Assembly: GCA_021234155.1 (NCBI GenBank)
Contig: JAJEKV010000015.1
Location: 2,948,852 to 3,012,851 of the forward strand
Length of the DNA: 64,000 nucleotides
Source of the DNA: Isoetes taiwanensis
Taxonomy: Eukaryota > Streptophyta > Lycopodiopsida > Isoetales > Isoetaceae
Direction of reading: 5' to 3'
Shown here: positions 48,814-59,262 of the stretch, piece by piece
Position numbering within the stretch: the stretch's first letter is position 1
Layout of the letters: each line of letters opens with the position of its first letter
Translations under genes and position numbers: made by a program
The notes under the pieces: generated by a model
The model's database searches: none
What the model was told of the DNA's origin: nothing
What the model saw: the letters and a program-made list of their open reading frames with translations, nothing else

Positions 48814-49151
48814 AGTGTTTTCCTATGCGCGCATAGCAACATAGTAACGGACTTCTTGTGGTGCTATGCGCGCATAGACATACAACAAGAAAACAGCGTT
48901 GGTAAGAAGAAAAACAAAGGTTCCTCAAGTGTTAGCCTATGCGTGCATAGCACCACAAAGAATGGACTTCTTCGTGAATGCTATGCGCCAAGATAGCCAC
49001 ACAACAAGAAAACAACTTATAAAGAAGAAGAAAAAAAACAAAGGTTCTAAGTGTGAGCCTATGCGCGCATAGCACCACAGTAACAGACTTCTTGTAGTGC
49101 TATGCGCGCATAGGCAGACAACAAGATAAGTAGGGGAACAAGAAATTTTAC
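48764..49151 (-). other. 388-bp intron carrying a palindrome array
   Basis: Donor GTAAAATT at 49151 and acceptor GTTTTAG at 48764 join ...SNFTNW to KKKDPMPPG in frame. All six palindromes of the first array lie inside it. Confidence 0.7.
48823..49113. repeat. Palindrome array I (in an intron)
   Basis: Palindromes start at 48823, 48864, 48937, 48981, 49059 and 49100. Four are perfect CTATGCGCGCATAG, one has a central T, and one combines CTATGCGC with CAAGATAG. Where unbroken the spacing is 41 bp, and the DNA between them shares ACTTCTTGTGGTG. Confidence 0.9.
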
Positions 49152-49152
49152 C

Positions 49153-50331
49153 CAATTTGTAAAATTTGAAGCGTATTGGTTTATCTTTTCATCCGACGAC
49201 CATGTAGGGTATAATTCTTTAACTTTTTCCCTGTGTGTCACGCTTAAGGTGGACCATGAGTTGTCACGACAGAGTGCACAATCCTTTTGGCTGCAAAAGT
49301 AAGGAGTGTTAAAAATCGGGGGAACGTAAACTACCAAATGAGGACTAGCAAGAACTTCTTTGTTTGAATTCACCCCATTTCTTCCAAGCTAAAGTGGCCA
49401 TTCACCACCTTTCGCAAAGCACCTCACAAACCTTTTCTCAGATTTTTTAGACCTTGCATTTCCCGCCAAACCATGATACCCATGTCCTTCTGTTTAGCAG
49501 GTTCAGTTTTTTTTCTTTTTGGATCCTTCGCCTTCCCTTTATATTTCAGTGTACCATCAGCAAACATATCAAAAAAAAATTCTTGAAGTTCCCAGCATGG
49601 AATAAAATAACGGCTAAGGTTAGCCAAATGGCTATTTTGTCGCAGTTTTGCTAAGAAAAACGGCTAAAGTAAATGGAAAAAATACCCAAAAAAAAGAAAT
49701 TTTAGCCCAATTTTTTTGCCGACCAAGTGAGTTCTTAGGTCAAATAACCAAACCTTTACCTCCAGACATATCCATCAGGACATCGATTAGCTAAACCTAA
49801 GATCGAGTGGGCCTGGAAAAATGGATAGATTAGCACAAAATCTAACACCAATGTATGTACTAATTTTAAGAAATTTCAAATAGGGTTTATATTTTTCCTT
49901 TTTTTTCCACTTTCTTTCTTGTTCCAAGTACAAATTTGAAGCATTAGAGGAAAAGGAACAATGGAGTCCCCTTTTTTTTTAGATTTTTGAACATGTTCAT
50001 GTATATTTGTGTCTTGATTTCTGTATTTACAATAAATTCAATGTCTTTGCCAAAATGCTTGGATTTTTTTAAATTACTATAGCATGATGGCTAATATTTG
50101 CCTTTCCATTTTGTGAAAGTTTAGCCAAAAGCAAGAAACTGTGATGGAGAAAAACCATTTAGTTTAGCCAAGTGTTAGAAACTTCTTGCCCCAATTTGAA
50201 GGTAGTTTAGCTAAACCTATTTTGGCTACACTAAAATATAGAAGTAGTAATTTATTCCATGGTTCCCAGACCTAAAAAGGTACAAGAAAGAAATAAAGGT
50301 AAGAAAAGAACTTGGAGAAGAAAGTTATCTT
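49153..50331 (-). pseudogene. Linker exons of the ParB-like/methyltransferase gene
   Basis: Exon about 49275-49153 reads QKDCALCRDNSW and VKELYPTWSSDEKINQYASN. Upstream of a short intron (about 49361-49277, ending TTTTGCAG) come WKKWGEF and then RYFIPCWELQEFFFDMFADG and RKKTEPAKQKDMGIMVWREM (49627-49424), with a frameshift between. A larger intron seems to fill about 50331-49640, where no coding pattern is seen. Function unknown; probably spacer between the ParB-like and methyltransferase domains. Confidence 0.5.
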
Positions 50332-51011
50332 ACACGTCCATGCCGAAAAGCTAGTTGGAAGTAGTTGTCGTACTTCACAAGAGATGCCTGCGGCATCACC
50401 GAGTTGTACGCCAAGCAAAGACTCAGAGCTGCTTCGCTCTTTAAGAGCCAGATATAGGTTTTGATCATCCTTTATATCTTTGTCACCTTTGTGCTCCGTC
50501 CTAAAAAGCTCGTATTCCTTGTGCATAAACTTAATCTTATCTATGAAGCTCATGCTCATCCGATATTCATTGTCCACGTTGTGGCTCATAGCAAGCAACT
50601 TGGCTTCAGAGTCAGTGACACCCACGTAAACAAATGCAAATATCCGAGAGAAGCAAAGTGTTCTTTAGTTTCTTTTAAAGCCGCCTCCTCGCCTTAAAAG
50701 CCGTGGAGTGCCACCCAAAACAAAATATTTGTAGCTTTCATCCTCTTCCTTTACAAAAGAATCCCTTTCATTTGCTTTGGGAAGGGTCAACAATGCAAAT
50801 GTGTGGAGTCAGTAGTCGCATTTGGTCATCCCTTTATAACGTTCCTTAAGAGCGCATAAATGACCAGAGTAAATTTTTCTTACTTGCAAAGGCCTCTCGC
50901 TGGACTCATCCTTTGGGCACAACTTAACACAATCAACCCGAAGTGCATGATACCAGGCACCACGACATCTTAACTCAATTTCTTCGAAAGCTTCCTAGAA
51001 GCCATGTCCTT
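50332..51011 (-). pseudogene. ParB-like domain
   Basis: ParB/sulfiredoxin-fold N-terminal domains bind DNA or nucleotides and sit beside DNA methyltransferases in many phage and bacterial proteins. Here, across two frames: RPLQVRKIYSGHLCALKERY, LHTFALLTLPKANERDSFVK, YKYFVLGGTPRL (like the family's GGxHR core, with the histidine replaced by proline), then VYVGVTDSEAKLLAMSHN, EYRMSMSFIDKIKFMHKEYE and a helical tail. A TGA after KCDY and a frameshift near 50690 show decay. The donor GTGTAAG at about 50331 ends the exon. The family call rests on motif pattern only. Confidence 0.55.
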
Positions 51012-51086
51012 TTCCCCATCGGGCAATCCTTGTACCCTTGGTGGCCGGGAGGCAAAGTTACCTTTGTGCCTTTTCTTGATGCCTTG

Positions 51087-51911
51087 CTAGTTGGTGGAGC
51101 AAATTGTCACCACCGTGCCCCGCCTTTGTAATAATTTCTTTTGGCTTTCTTTTTCTTGGCCTCTCCACCTTCCTCCTCGATTCAGAGAGGACGAAGGTTC
51201 ATCTTCAACCACTGTTGCCAACTCAACAGTTTCGATATTCGGGAGGATTAGCTTGGCGGTGAGATGGCATGGCATCCTTCAAACAGCCTTTTAGTAGGAG
51301 GTGTGCTTGAACTTAACAAAGGATCCTTGGTCAAAAGAAGATCTTTTAGTATAGAAAGAAGATCCCGCAAACAAAACCTATGATGTCATAGACCAAACAT
51401 GTTGGTAAAGTCTTCTCGGGGAAAATAACACTTACAATTTTACTCTTCATTCTTGTTCGAATGTAGCCTTGCATATCTTAGGAGAAGACAAACTCAAATT
51501 TTAAAAATGAACTATCCACGTAATATATATGTTGATCGCCCTTGGTGGTGGTCGTGCACTTGATGTGGTACATACGAAAGATTTTTAACATCTACAAGCC
51601 TGCCACATCTTCTGAAGGTTTCTAGATCCCGTGGTTTGCTTGCCGGCCTCCGAACAAATGTACAAAATATAAAAATGCGATTCTTTGGTTCACCGGTGCC
51701 CCCGACAAGCAACCCACCGCTGATCCTTACAAAAATAGGAGCCATCATCGGCCTCCCTCAAAATGCCGCTGACTTGGAGTCCAAAAGAAACATCCAAACT
51801 TGGATCCTTCTACGTTCTCCTCTTCTTGGCGACCTTTTGGGAGGATGCACCCGCATCATCCAGCTACTTGATCAAGGTTTTTCTTCTTATTTGAAATATA
51901 AAGAACGGTAA
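51087..51911 (-). pseudogene. N-terminal region of the ParB-like/methyltransferase gene
   Basis: Minus-strand pieces FVRISGGLLVGGTGEPKNRI, SKPRDLETFRRCGRLVDVKN and LSYVPHQVHD (51748-51512), then a gap and LILPNIETVELATVVEDEPS (51275-51087) with a basic stretch. They precede the ParB-like domain in the same direction. The start codon is unknown. Palindrome array II lies just upstream, so the promoter is probably in or near that array. Confidence 0.35.
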
Positions 51912-51931
51912 AGAATTAAGATATCATTTGC

Positions 51932-52268
51932 CTATGCGCCGCATAGCCAACCAATTCAACCAATTCAATAGTGACGGGGCATACTACAAAAAGAAAAGCT
52001 TTGTGTCTATGCGCGCCAAGATAGGCAAAGCTTTTTTGTGTCTATGCGCCAAGATAGGTGAGCTTATGAAAAAGCTTTGTGTCTATCTTGGCGATAGGAA
52101 AGCTTCTGAAAAAGCTTTGTGTCTATCTTGCCAAGATAGGCAGAGCTTCTTAAAAGCTTTGTGTCTATGCGCCAAGATAGTATAAAAGAGCTTTCTGAAA
52201 AAGCTTTGTGTCTATCTTGGCAGGATAGGCGAGCTTTTGAAAAGCTTTTTTGTCTATCTTTGCGCATA
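51932..52268. repeat. Palindrome array II (between the two divergent genes)
   Basis: Eight palindromes start at 51932, 52007, 52042, 52083, 52123, 52164, 52212 and 52253. All four half-site combinations occur: CTATGCGC with GCATAG, CTATGCGC with CAAGATAG, CTATCTTG with CAAGATAG, and CTATCTTT with GCGCATAG. From 52042 on the spacing is about 41 bp (35-48), with a shared spacer containing AAAAAGCTTTGTGT. Confidence 0.9.
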
Positions 52269-52949
52269 GGCAAAGCTTATAAAAAAGACTCAAACCGAAC
52301 AAAACATCCCATAAACATACCAGAAATGAGGAAGAAGGCCAGAAATACTTAAGAAATTGACATTTTTAATCGTTTTGGAGGCAGCCAAAACAAGCAAATA
52401 TTGCACAAAAAAAATTAAAAGTGAGCTAATTAAGTAGCAGCTAAGATCTTGACGTACCTTCCACCAGCCATTTTTGATGTGTCTATGCAAGCTTCTTATA
52501 GAATTCGATAGGTAAAAAAGTGGAGTAAGTGTGAAGGCGAGGTCGAAAGCCAGAGCTTTGGTATTCAGATGAGAAATGTGCGCCCTTCTTTCCTATTTAT
52601 TGTCTATGTTACTACTTGGATATTCTCTATGACATTATACATGAAGAGTGTAGCGTTCATTTCATGCAGTCCTTTATGGAGTGTCAAGCCCACACAAAGT
52701 CTCTTCGTCTTCCCCGCTCTTCCTTTACACTTAGTACATGCATAGTAGGTGTGGTGCATGTTTGTTTCTGAGTACAGGTATTTGTCCATTTGCAGCATGG
52801 ACGGCAGCCACTCAAGAAAAAGTTTTCTATCACCGCTTCGCGAATCTTACATTATTGCCTCGAGGCGGGTTCAAAGACACCCGGACAAAGCGGTGAAGAC
52901 TTAAGATTTACGTGATAGTCCATCCGAAGCTTTGTTTCTCCGTCACCAA

Positions 52950-55900
52950 TACAGTTAATGTGCGGGTCTACCTCCTTTCAAACTCCTTCACCAACACACG
53001 TTCTACAGCGTTCTTCTGTGTTTAGAACACCATCTCCCTCACTCCGACAAGACGTTTCCTCGGCCTCACCTACTCACACACCACCCACTCATTTTTTGAA
53101 ACTCCTTCACCTCTACAGAATTGCAACTGTTCCTTGCAAAACATAATTGATTCTCGTAGAGAGACCTCTTCAGCCAAGTGAAAAAGGCCCCTCGTTAACC
53201 CAAAGGGTCGCCGAGGGTGACCTACAAATGTTAAGGAGGAAATCTAGAACATTGTTTCCATGTTCCCGGTTGAGAGCGAGAAGGTTAACGACACAACTAT
53301 TGAAGACGAGCCCTGTTTGTACTCGAGAAAGACCTATCATAGGCTCGGCCCGTAACGTAAGCCCCGCAGAGCTTTTTCGACGCAGAGAAATCCATACAGC
53401 CAGGTGCAAAGAGATTTAAGAGGGACCCTACAAGAAGGGCATTTAGGGAAGATATTGAAATCGGTTGATGGGACTAACTTACATGAGGCAGCTAAAGGCC
53501 CTGGCTTGTTGTCAAAAAGAAGTGTATAATGAACTTCCCTTTTTCGTCTTTAAGGCAAACAAGACAATCCTTCTTGTCTATGTCTAAAGGTGACCAGGAA
53601 TCCTACCTAGCATATCACGTGAGGCCTGAACGAGGCGACAGTTTTTCATACTACGCGTTGAATGTAACTGTTTGCCACCGCTTTTCAAAAAATACATGCC
53701 ATTGGAAGTCATCGCATGTCAAGGGTACAAAAAAAGCGGTTAGTGAATCCATGCATTGACGCCAAACCGCCACCCAAAGAAAGTAGTTGGTGTAACCGCT
53801 TGGAAGCAAAAGCATGGTTGGTGGGCTTCTTTGACTCAAAGCGTGAGCAATTACCCAACAAGTCCTGCTTCATCATCTTACGGACAAAGATTACCAAGAA
53901 AGAAGTCTACATCATGTACAGAGATCTCTTCCGGTCTTCAAGTCGGTCGTGCTCATATCCTACTCTTACTTTTAAGATTGTGGAAGCAAGAATTCAATCT
54001 TGTTAGGATCCCAAAAAGGCACCGGTTCTCGTGATGTTCTACATGTTTAGTATTGAAGGAGAAAAGGTCCATGGCAAAGAATCTTCCGAGAAAAGTACGT
54101 TCTTTGATTCAAAGTATCGTTCCCATGTCCGGCGCCAGAGTAATGTGTTAACTAGATTTGTCTTTTGTCTGGCGCGCGCCGCATAGCGAGGACTCGGGTC
54201 TATGCGCCGCATAGCGTGCTTCCTATTTTCTCGTCGCTTGTCTATGCGCGCCAAGATAGCATGCTTCCTATTTTCGGACGCTTGTCTGGCGCGCCGCATA
54301 GCATGCTTCCTATTTTCTCGACGCTTTGTCTATGCGCCGCATAGCATGCTTCCTATATTCTCGTCGCTTTGTCTATCGCGCCAAGATAGCATGCTTCCTA
54401 TTTTCTGGACATTTTGTCTATGCGCGCATAGCATGCTTCCTATTTTCTGGTCGCTTGTCTATGCGCGCATGGCGTGCTTCTGTTTTCTGGTCGCTTGTCT
54501 ATGCGCGCATAGCGAGAAACTAAATACGTGTCATTGTGTCTATGCGGGCATAGCAAAGCAAGTGACTGTGATATTGACAAATGTCTTTGGTTACAGATCA
54601 AATAACTCAACAATTACAGGAACACAGAGAGGCTCAAGCCCTGGAAAGAAAGAAGCTTGCAAAGCACAGAAAAAAGCTTTGGAGAGGCCTCTTGAATACA
54701 TGTCTGTGGTAATAGATGGCATGGATCAAAAGAAGACGTCCCTTCCTCATTTTATAAATGTTCCTAAGGATTTAGATGAAGCTGACTTCTTGAAGTTGCA
54801 TCTAGTTGGTGCTTTAGTTTTTCAGGGCGTGGTTAAGTGCAGAGTATTTTTGACGTACCCAAATATACACAGTGATCCTAATCTCACGGTCACAATACTG
54901 AACAAGATTCTTCTGGCAACGGAGAAGTTGCCTTGAGGTTTCTCTACATGACTAGACAATACAAGCAGGGAAAATAAAAACCAAGTTCTATTTGCCTACT
55001 GTGCAATGCTGGTCCAGTTAGGTATCTTCCGAAAGGTCAAGGTTGGCTTCTTACTTGTTGGCCGACCAAATGTTCAGTCGATTTTCTGTAAGGTTGCGCA
55101 GGAAAAAGGCATTTTGTCTGTACTCTTTGTGCAGTGTGATCGAGAAAGCCTACAATCCAACACCAGTTGTCGAAGTGCTTAGCGAGACTTGTGATTTTCG
55201 TGAATTTGTTTTCCAACGACAGTCTGACACAGGTCCTGCTATTCACAAGTTGAATAATTTGACCTTTCAAAGATCATGTGAAGTTCTTTCTTAGAGAAGG
55301 TAATGCCATTCTTCAAGGAAAGTACTTTGTAACTTCGCATCCCCGGCTTCCGTGAGGGGGGGTTACAATTCTTGAGGCGGTTCCCGGGTTAAAGAAATGA
55401 GAAGAGCCATTCGCCAGCCCAATCGAAGAGTGCCATAGACAACACCGAGAAGAACAAAGACAAGAATCCTCTTGTCTCACTATCCAGATGGAGAAAAGCA
55501 TAAGCTCGTGTTTTAAGTACTTTAATGAGGAAGAAAAGGGCTGGTGGGAAAATTTCTTTGAAACCATGAAACACGTGACCATGTCCTTAAACAAAGATCA
55601 CTTTGGAGATTCCTTTTTCGTTGGCCTAGTAGCCAAACCTCCTCCCGCCGAGGATGCCCAAGGAATTGCGTAAGAATCTGTTCGCAATCAAGTTATCAAC
55701 AAGGAGCCCGTTGATCGTGCAATGTACCCAGGATCTCGACGTGCACTCAAGAAAAAGGAAGGTCAAACTCGAGAAACTTGCGGATCTGCGCAGAAAAGGA
55801 ATGCTAGTAATTGTACCTTCAACCGACGGCGATGACGAAGAACGCCCTTTTGGATTGCAAGGGTTAAAGACATTGTTTATAAAGACAACCTACCCTCGGT

Positions 55901-56302
55901 GATAAAAGTTCACCGGTATGCCACTAAGGATACTGAGATCCATTTGTTGGTCAAGATGATCCTGTGATAATTCCTTTTAAGAAAGGACGGAAAACAGTGA
56001 ATAAGAATCACCTAGACAATCTGGACCTGGCTGAAACTCAAGTCTTGGCTTACGATTTTACTTTAAAGGTTGATAACAGACTTCGCAGAACAACAGTAAA
56101 CTTGTTGAAGTCTTTCTGCGAGGATAGCGAGGACGGTTTGAACAAGACGAGGATAGCGTTTAACTGTTAGCTCTTCCACCACATCAAGTTTTATACCGAG
56201 GAGAGTGTCAATGAGGAGAGTGATCACCAGTTTGAAGGCATTGATGAGTACGACGACATTCCAATACCTGCTCTTCTTAAAGGGCGTAAGCTACTCGTGT
56301 AA
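52950..56302 (+). pseudogene. Transposase-like protein, decayed
   Basis: Several frames give, in order: EAKAWLVGFFDSKREQLPNK and ITKKEVYIMYRDLF (about 53800-53930), RIPKRHRFS with a CxxC-like CSTC (about 54010-54050), an intron (about 54138-54597) containing array III, QLQEHREAQALERKKLAKHR, YMSVVIDGMDQKKTSLPHF (about 54702-54753), TRLDNTSRENKN minus a frame break (about 54952), VKVGFLLVG (about 55036), ADQMFSRFSVRLRRKKAF, then WWENFFETMKHV and a C-terminal stretch with FWIARVKDIVYKDNLPSVIK that looks like a small beta-barrel reader. Stop at 56300-56302. I associate the DGMDQ / LDN-REN-KN / DQMFSR series with large uncharacterised transposase-like proteins (Pfam DUF7869, from memory). Many frameshifts and stops; the 5' end is uncertain. 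Confidence 0.6.
54170..54553. repeat. Palindrome array III (probably in an intron)
   Basis: Ten palindromes start at 54170, 54200, 54242, 54286, 54330, 54373, 54418, 54459, 54499 and 54540, that is every 41-44 bp after the first. Most are CTATGCGC(C)GCATAG; two pair CTATGCGCG or CTATCGCG with CCAAGATAG; two begin CTGGCGCG. The spacer is ATGCTTCCTATTTTCTSG followed by CGCTTTGT, different from the spacers of arrays I and II. The open frame through it is a by-product of a repeat unit near a multiple of three. Confidence 0.92.
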
Positions 56303-56370
56303 TTTGAATATTTGTACAGCTGTACATGACTAGTTTGTACAATGTAAGTCTTTCAAACTTAGGATCCCTG

Positions 56371-56449
56371 CTATGCGCGCATAGCATTTTGCAATTTTTG
56401 TATCTTTTGTAGCAACTATTTTTGTGCCTTGCCTATGCTGCCAAGATAG
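56371..56449. repeat. Two isolated palindromes near the right end
   Basis: CTATGCGCGCATAG at 56371-56384 and CTATGCTGCCAAGATAG at 56433-56449, just after the transposase-like gene ends. Confidence 0.9.
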
Positions 56450-56779
56450 CATGTGTGTCTTGCTCCTTCAAAGAATAAAAATGTATACGGCTCCATTTTA
56501 TGGTTTCTGTCTTTAAAATTTGTCAAGAATTTGCTCGTTGTTTCATTTTGCGACTTTCTGAATGTGTACCTAAAACAATTAAATTAAATTATTATTTTTA
56601 TACCTAAAATGGGGATGTCAAATTAATAAGACGCCAATTTTTTGGTAATTTTGACCCCTAAGATGGCTACCGAATTCGTAAATTTAGGGTCATTTTTTTA
56701 ATTGACCCCCCAAAAGTGGCTGAATTTAAGGGTATCTTAGGGTATCTTTGAAAGATGCTTTTTATTAGTGCAAACGCAA

Positions 56780-56810
56780 GTCATTAGTGCGTTTACACCG
56801 TCACCTTGTT
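56780..56810 (-). repeat. Right terminal inverted repeat
   Basis: Reverse complement of the left terminal repeat with one mismatch in 31. ACAA follows immediately, as it precedes the left repeat. Confidence 0.92.
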
Positions 56811-56814
56811 ACAA

Positions 56815-57835
56815 ACTGGTGTTATCTCTAAAGCACCACAGTACATCAACAAAAATAAGGATACTGCTGAGACTTCTAAAAGGGTTCCCTCAACAACATA
56901 TGACATTAATGATACAAAGGAAAATTCGGGGGAATCTTCTGATGATAAATCAAACAAGCAAGATACTGATGAGGTAATTCAATGTTCTAACCAATTTGCT
57001 GTTTTTACTAATTCTCATGCAGAGCAGATGGAATTACTGCAATTAGAAAATGAGGATTTAGAAAATCCTTCTGCCCATTTGCCTAAACCTCCATTTCAGC
57101 CACCACCTAATTTATTGGAATTAGATACACCTATTCCAAAAATGGTGAATTTTCTGGACCTCATTAACCTTTCCTCTCCTGAAGATACTATACCTTGCCA
57201 TGAACAACAGCCTTTCATCTCTGACAAAATAGCAGATCAGCTGGCTTCCTTGGATTTCAATGCTAATGCCATGAGTCTTCTCCAACAGTCAAGTCAGAAA
57301 GGAATAAGTTTGGATAAGGAAAAACAGATTCAACAGACTCAATAGCAAGGTTCTAAATGGGCAGATAGGTCATCTCAGGAACTTAATATGTATGAAAATT
57401 GTGACATTGAGTTTGTCCCAGAGACTCCTCAATTTCTTTGATTCACAGTCTTGAGCAAGAAGAGACTCCTTCCGGCAAGTTCTTGAACCAATTAAATCTT
57501 AATTTAATAATAGTCTTTGCAATAATAAATTGACTAATATTGCTACTGCTAATAAGACTATTAATAAATTGTTCGAATTTATTCCTGGGGGGATATCTTC
57601 TGATGAAATAGATAGTGACAAAGAAAATTTGTGTTCTAAAGGGAATGATAGCAATTGGGATCTTGAGTACTATCTAAACTCTTCATCTTTAGTTAACAAT
57701 GATAAGAGAGAGTCAATTAAACCAAAGGGGGAAAAAAAAGCTATGTTGTCTGCTAATTTCAGTGCACCTGCCAATAATACCAAAAGTAAAAATAAGAAAG
57801 ATAGAAGAGGGAAAACCAAGTCAAAACATAGATAG
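56815..57835 (+). pseudogene. LINE ORF1, 3' part
   Basis: Sequence resumes after the transposon in the frame used at 47308 (AKAQ on one side and TGVISKAPQY on the other read in register once one ACAA is removed). It is acidic, then Lys-rich, ending KNKKDRRGKTKSKHR before TAG at 57833-57835. A stop at 57343-57345 and a frame change near 57450 break it. ORF2 begins 38 bp later. Confidence 0.75.
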
Positions 57836-57873
57836 TATTCTCTTCTTATCCTTTAATTTAATTATCCTTTGAT

Positions 57874-59262
57874 ATGAAGATTCTCTCTTGGAATCTTAGG
57901 AAAGAAGGAGAGTTATTTCCCAAATTAAATCCTACAAGGCTGACATCATCCTTTTGCAAGAACTTAAGTTGCAAAAATTTGAATGTGCAAATCTTGGGGA
58001 TTGGATAATCCCTGGAAGCTCCTCTATCTGGATGGAGGCTGAAGGAACCTCTGGAGGTACCTGTATGATTTGGAAAGATCTTAACACTGAACTTTCAATA
58101 TCATGAATAAATCCTTTGGTCTCATCAATATCTATTCCTCAACCAATCCAAAAGAGAGAGAGCTTCTTTGGTTAGATATTAATCATTGGATGAAGGCTCA
58201 AAATATTAATGATTGGATCCTGGCTGGGGATTTCAACAACACTCCATGTTGGGATCAAAAGTTAGGCAATAAGATCAACATGTCTAGACTGGAAAAAACT
58301 CATTGGAATGATCTTATTGATGATAATTCTTTGCTTATGATCCCTTCCTCTTCTACTAAATTCACCTGGTCTAATAAGAGAAAAGGGAATGCCTGAGTTT
58401 TCTGTGCTCTGGACAGATTCTATTTAAACATCTCTAGCTCCAATTTCTGGGACAATGCTTATGTCTTCAGTGATGAATCTACTGCCATCTCTGATCATCA
58501 ACCCCAATTCCTCTGCACTTACCATCAGATCTCTATTCCAAGATCTGGAAACATTCCATACAAGTTTAATTCCAGCATGCTTCAAAATAGCTTATTCTGT
58601 CAGGAATTCAGGGAATTTTACTCAAACCTTCCTAGAGTAACTGAGATCATGTCTATGAAGGGTTTTTATTCAAATCTTAAGGTTTCCAAGTCTTGGATTA
58701 AGGAATGGTCCAAAAAGTTAAAATCTGACAAAGTCAAAGAAAAGAATATCCTTCTTCCGCATATGAGAGATGTTAGGTTGGCTTTAAATGATGATCCTTT
58801 CAATTCTTCTTTACATCTCCAAGAGGAAAATCTTGAAAGAAAGATTAGGATTATTGAGGATGAGGCCAAAGCTGCTGCTATTAGATCCAAAATTAAATAC
58901 ACAAATGACATGGACTCTGGCAGCACGAAATTTTTCTTTAGAGTTGCCAAGGCAAGGCAGGTTAAGAGCTCAATCAATGAAATTACAAATGACTCTGGAA
59001 TTGTTTTGAATGATCCCCCTGATATCTCTAAATATTTCCACTCTAAATATTCTGGTACAATCAGGCTAAAAAATTCACTGATTTGATTGATTCCATTATT
59101 CCAAATGATCATTATCAAATGGATATTACTCTTTCAAATGTGCCAAGTCCTGATGAAGTTTTCTCCATTCTCAAGAGCTTTAAACATGGTAAATCTCCTG
59201 GTCCAGATGGATTTCCTCCAGAATTTTTTTTAGAATTCTGGGATTTAATCTAGAGTGACTTC
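57874..59262 (+). pseudogene. LINE ORF2, endonuclease and linker
   Basis: The ATG at 57874 begins MKILSWNLR, the first motif of AP-type endonucleases. After a frame change come ADIILLQELKLQ (catalytic Glu), then LAGDFNNTP at about 58225, then SDHQP at about 58493, the terminal Asp-His motif. A linker with basic helices follows. KHGKSPGPDGFPPEFF at about 59187 marks entry into reverse transcriptase. At least three frame changes and a TAG near 59252 interrupt it. Confidence 0.85.

Larger units (their letters stand above)
47309..56810. mobile_element. 9.5-kb DNA transposon with DNA methyltransferase and palindrome arrays
   Basis: Ends are 31-bp inverted repeats with one mismatch, starting AACAAGGTGACGGTG, and are flanked by ACAA (47305-47308 and 56811-56814), a candidate 4-bp target duplication. 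Removing the element and one ACAA rejoins LINE ORF1 in frame. The minus-strand arm holds a ParB-like plus DNA methyltransferase gene relic (about 51911-47624). The plus-strand arm holds a transposase-like relic (about 52950-56302). Three arrays and several single copies of CTATGCGCGCATAG-type palindromes lie in introns and between the genes. No polymerase, helicase or capsid gene was seen. It does not match the terminal signatures of hAT, CACTA, Harbinger or Mutator as I know them. Confidence 0.85.

Noticed and set aside
47624-51911. Bacterial contamination explaining the methyltransferase
   Set aside because: Two introns with GT-AG ends rejoin the protein in frame, and the gene lies inside terminal repeats embedded in a plant LINE.
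51932-54553. CRISPR arrays (regular palindromic repeats with spacers)
   Set aside because: The host is a plant, the spacers within each array are near-identical to each other, there are no cas genes, and repeat halves vary by design. They are palindrome-bearing tandem repeats of a transposon.
54202-54936. 244-codon ORF as a real repeat protein (MRRIACFLFSRRLSMR...)
   Set aside because: Its first half is array III read in frame; the array appears intronic, and the protein-like signal of the second half starts only after a TTACAG acceptor.
47309-56810. Polinton/Maverick or Helitron
   Set aside because: No DNA polymerase B, retroviral-type integrase, packaging ATPase, protease or Rep/helicase motifs were seen, and the terminal repeats are only 31 bp.
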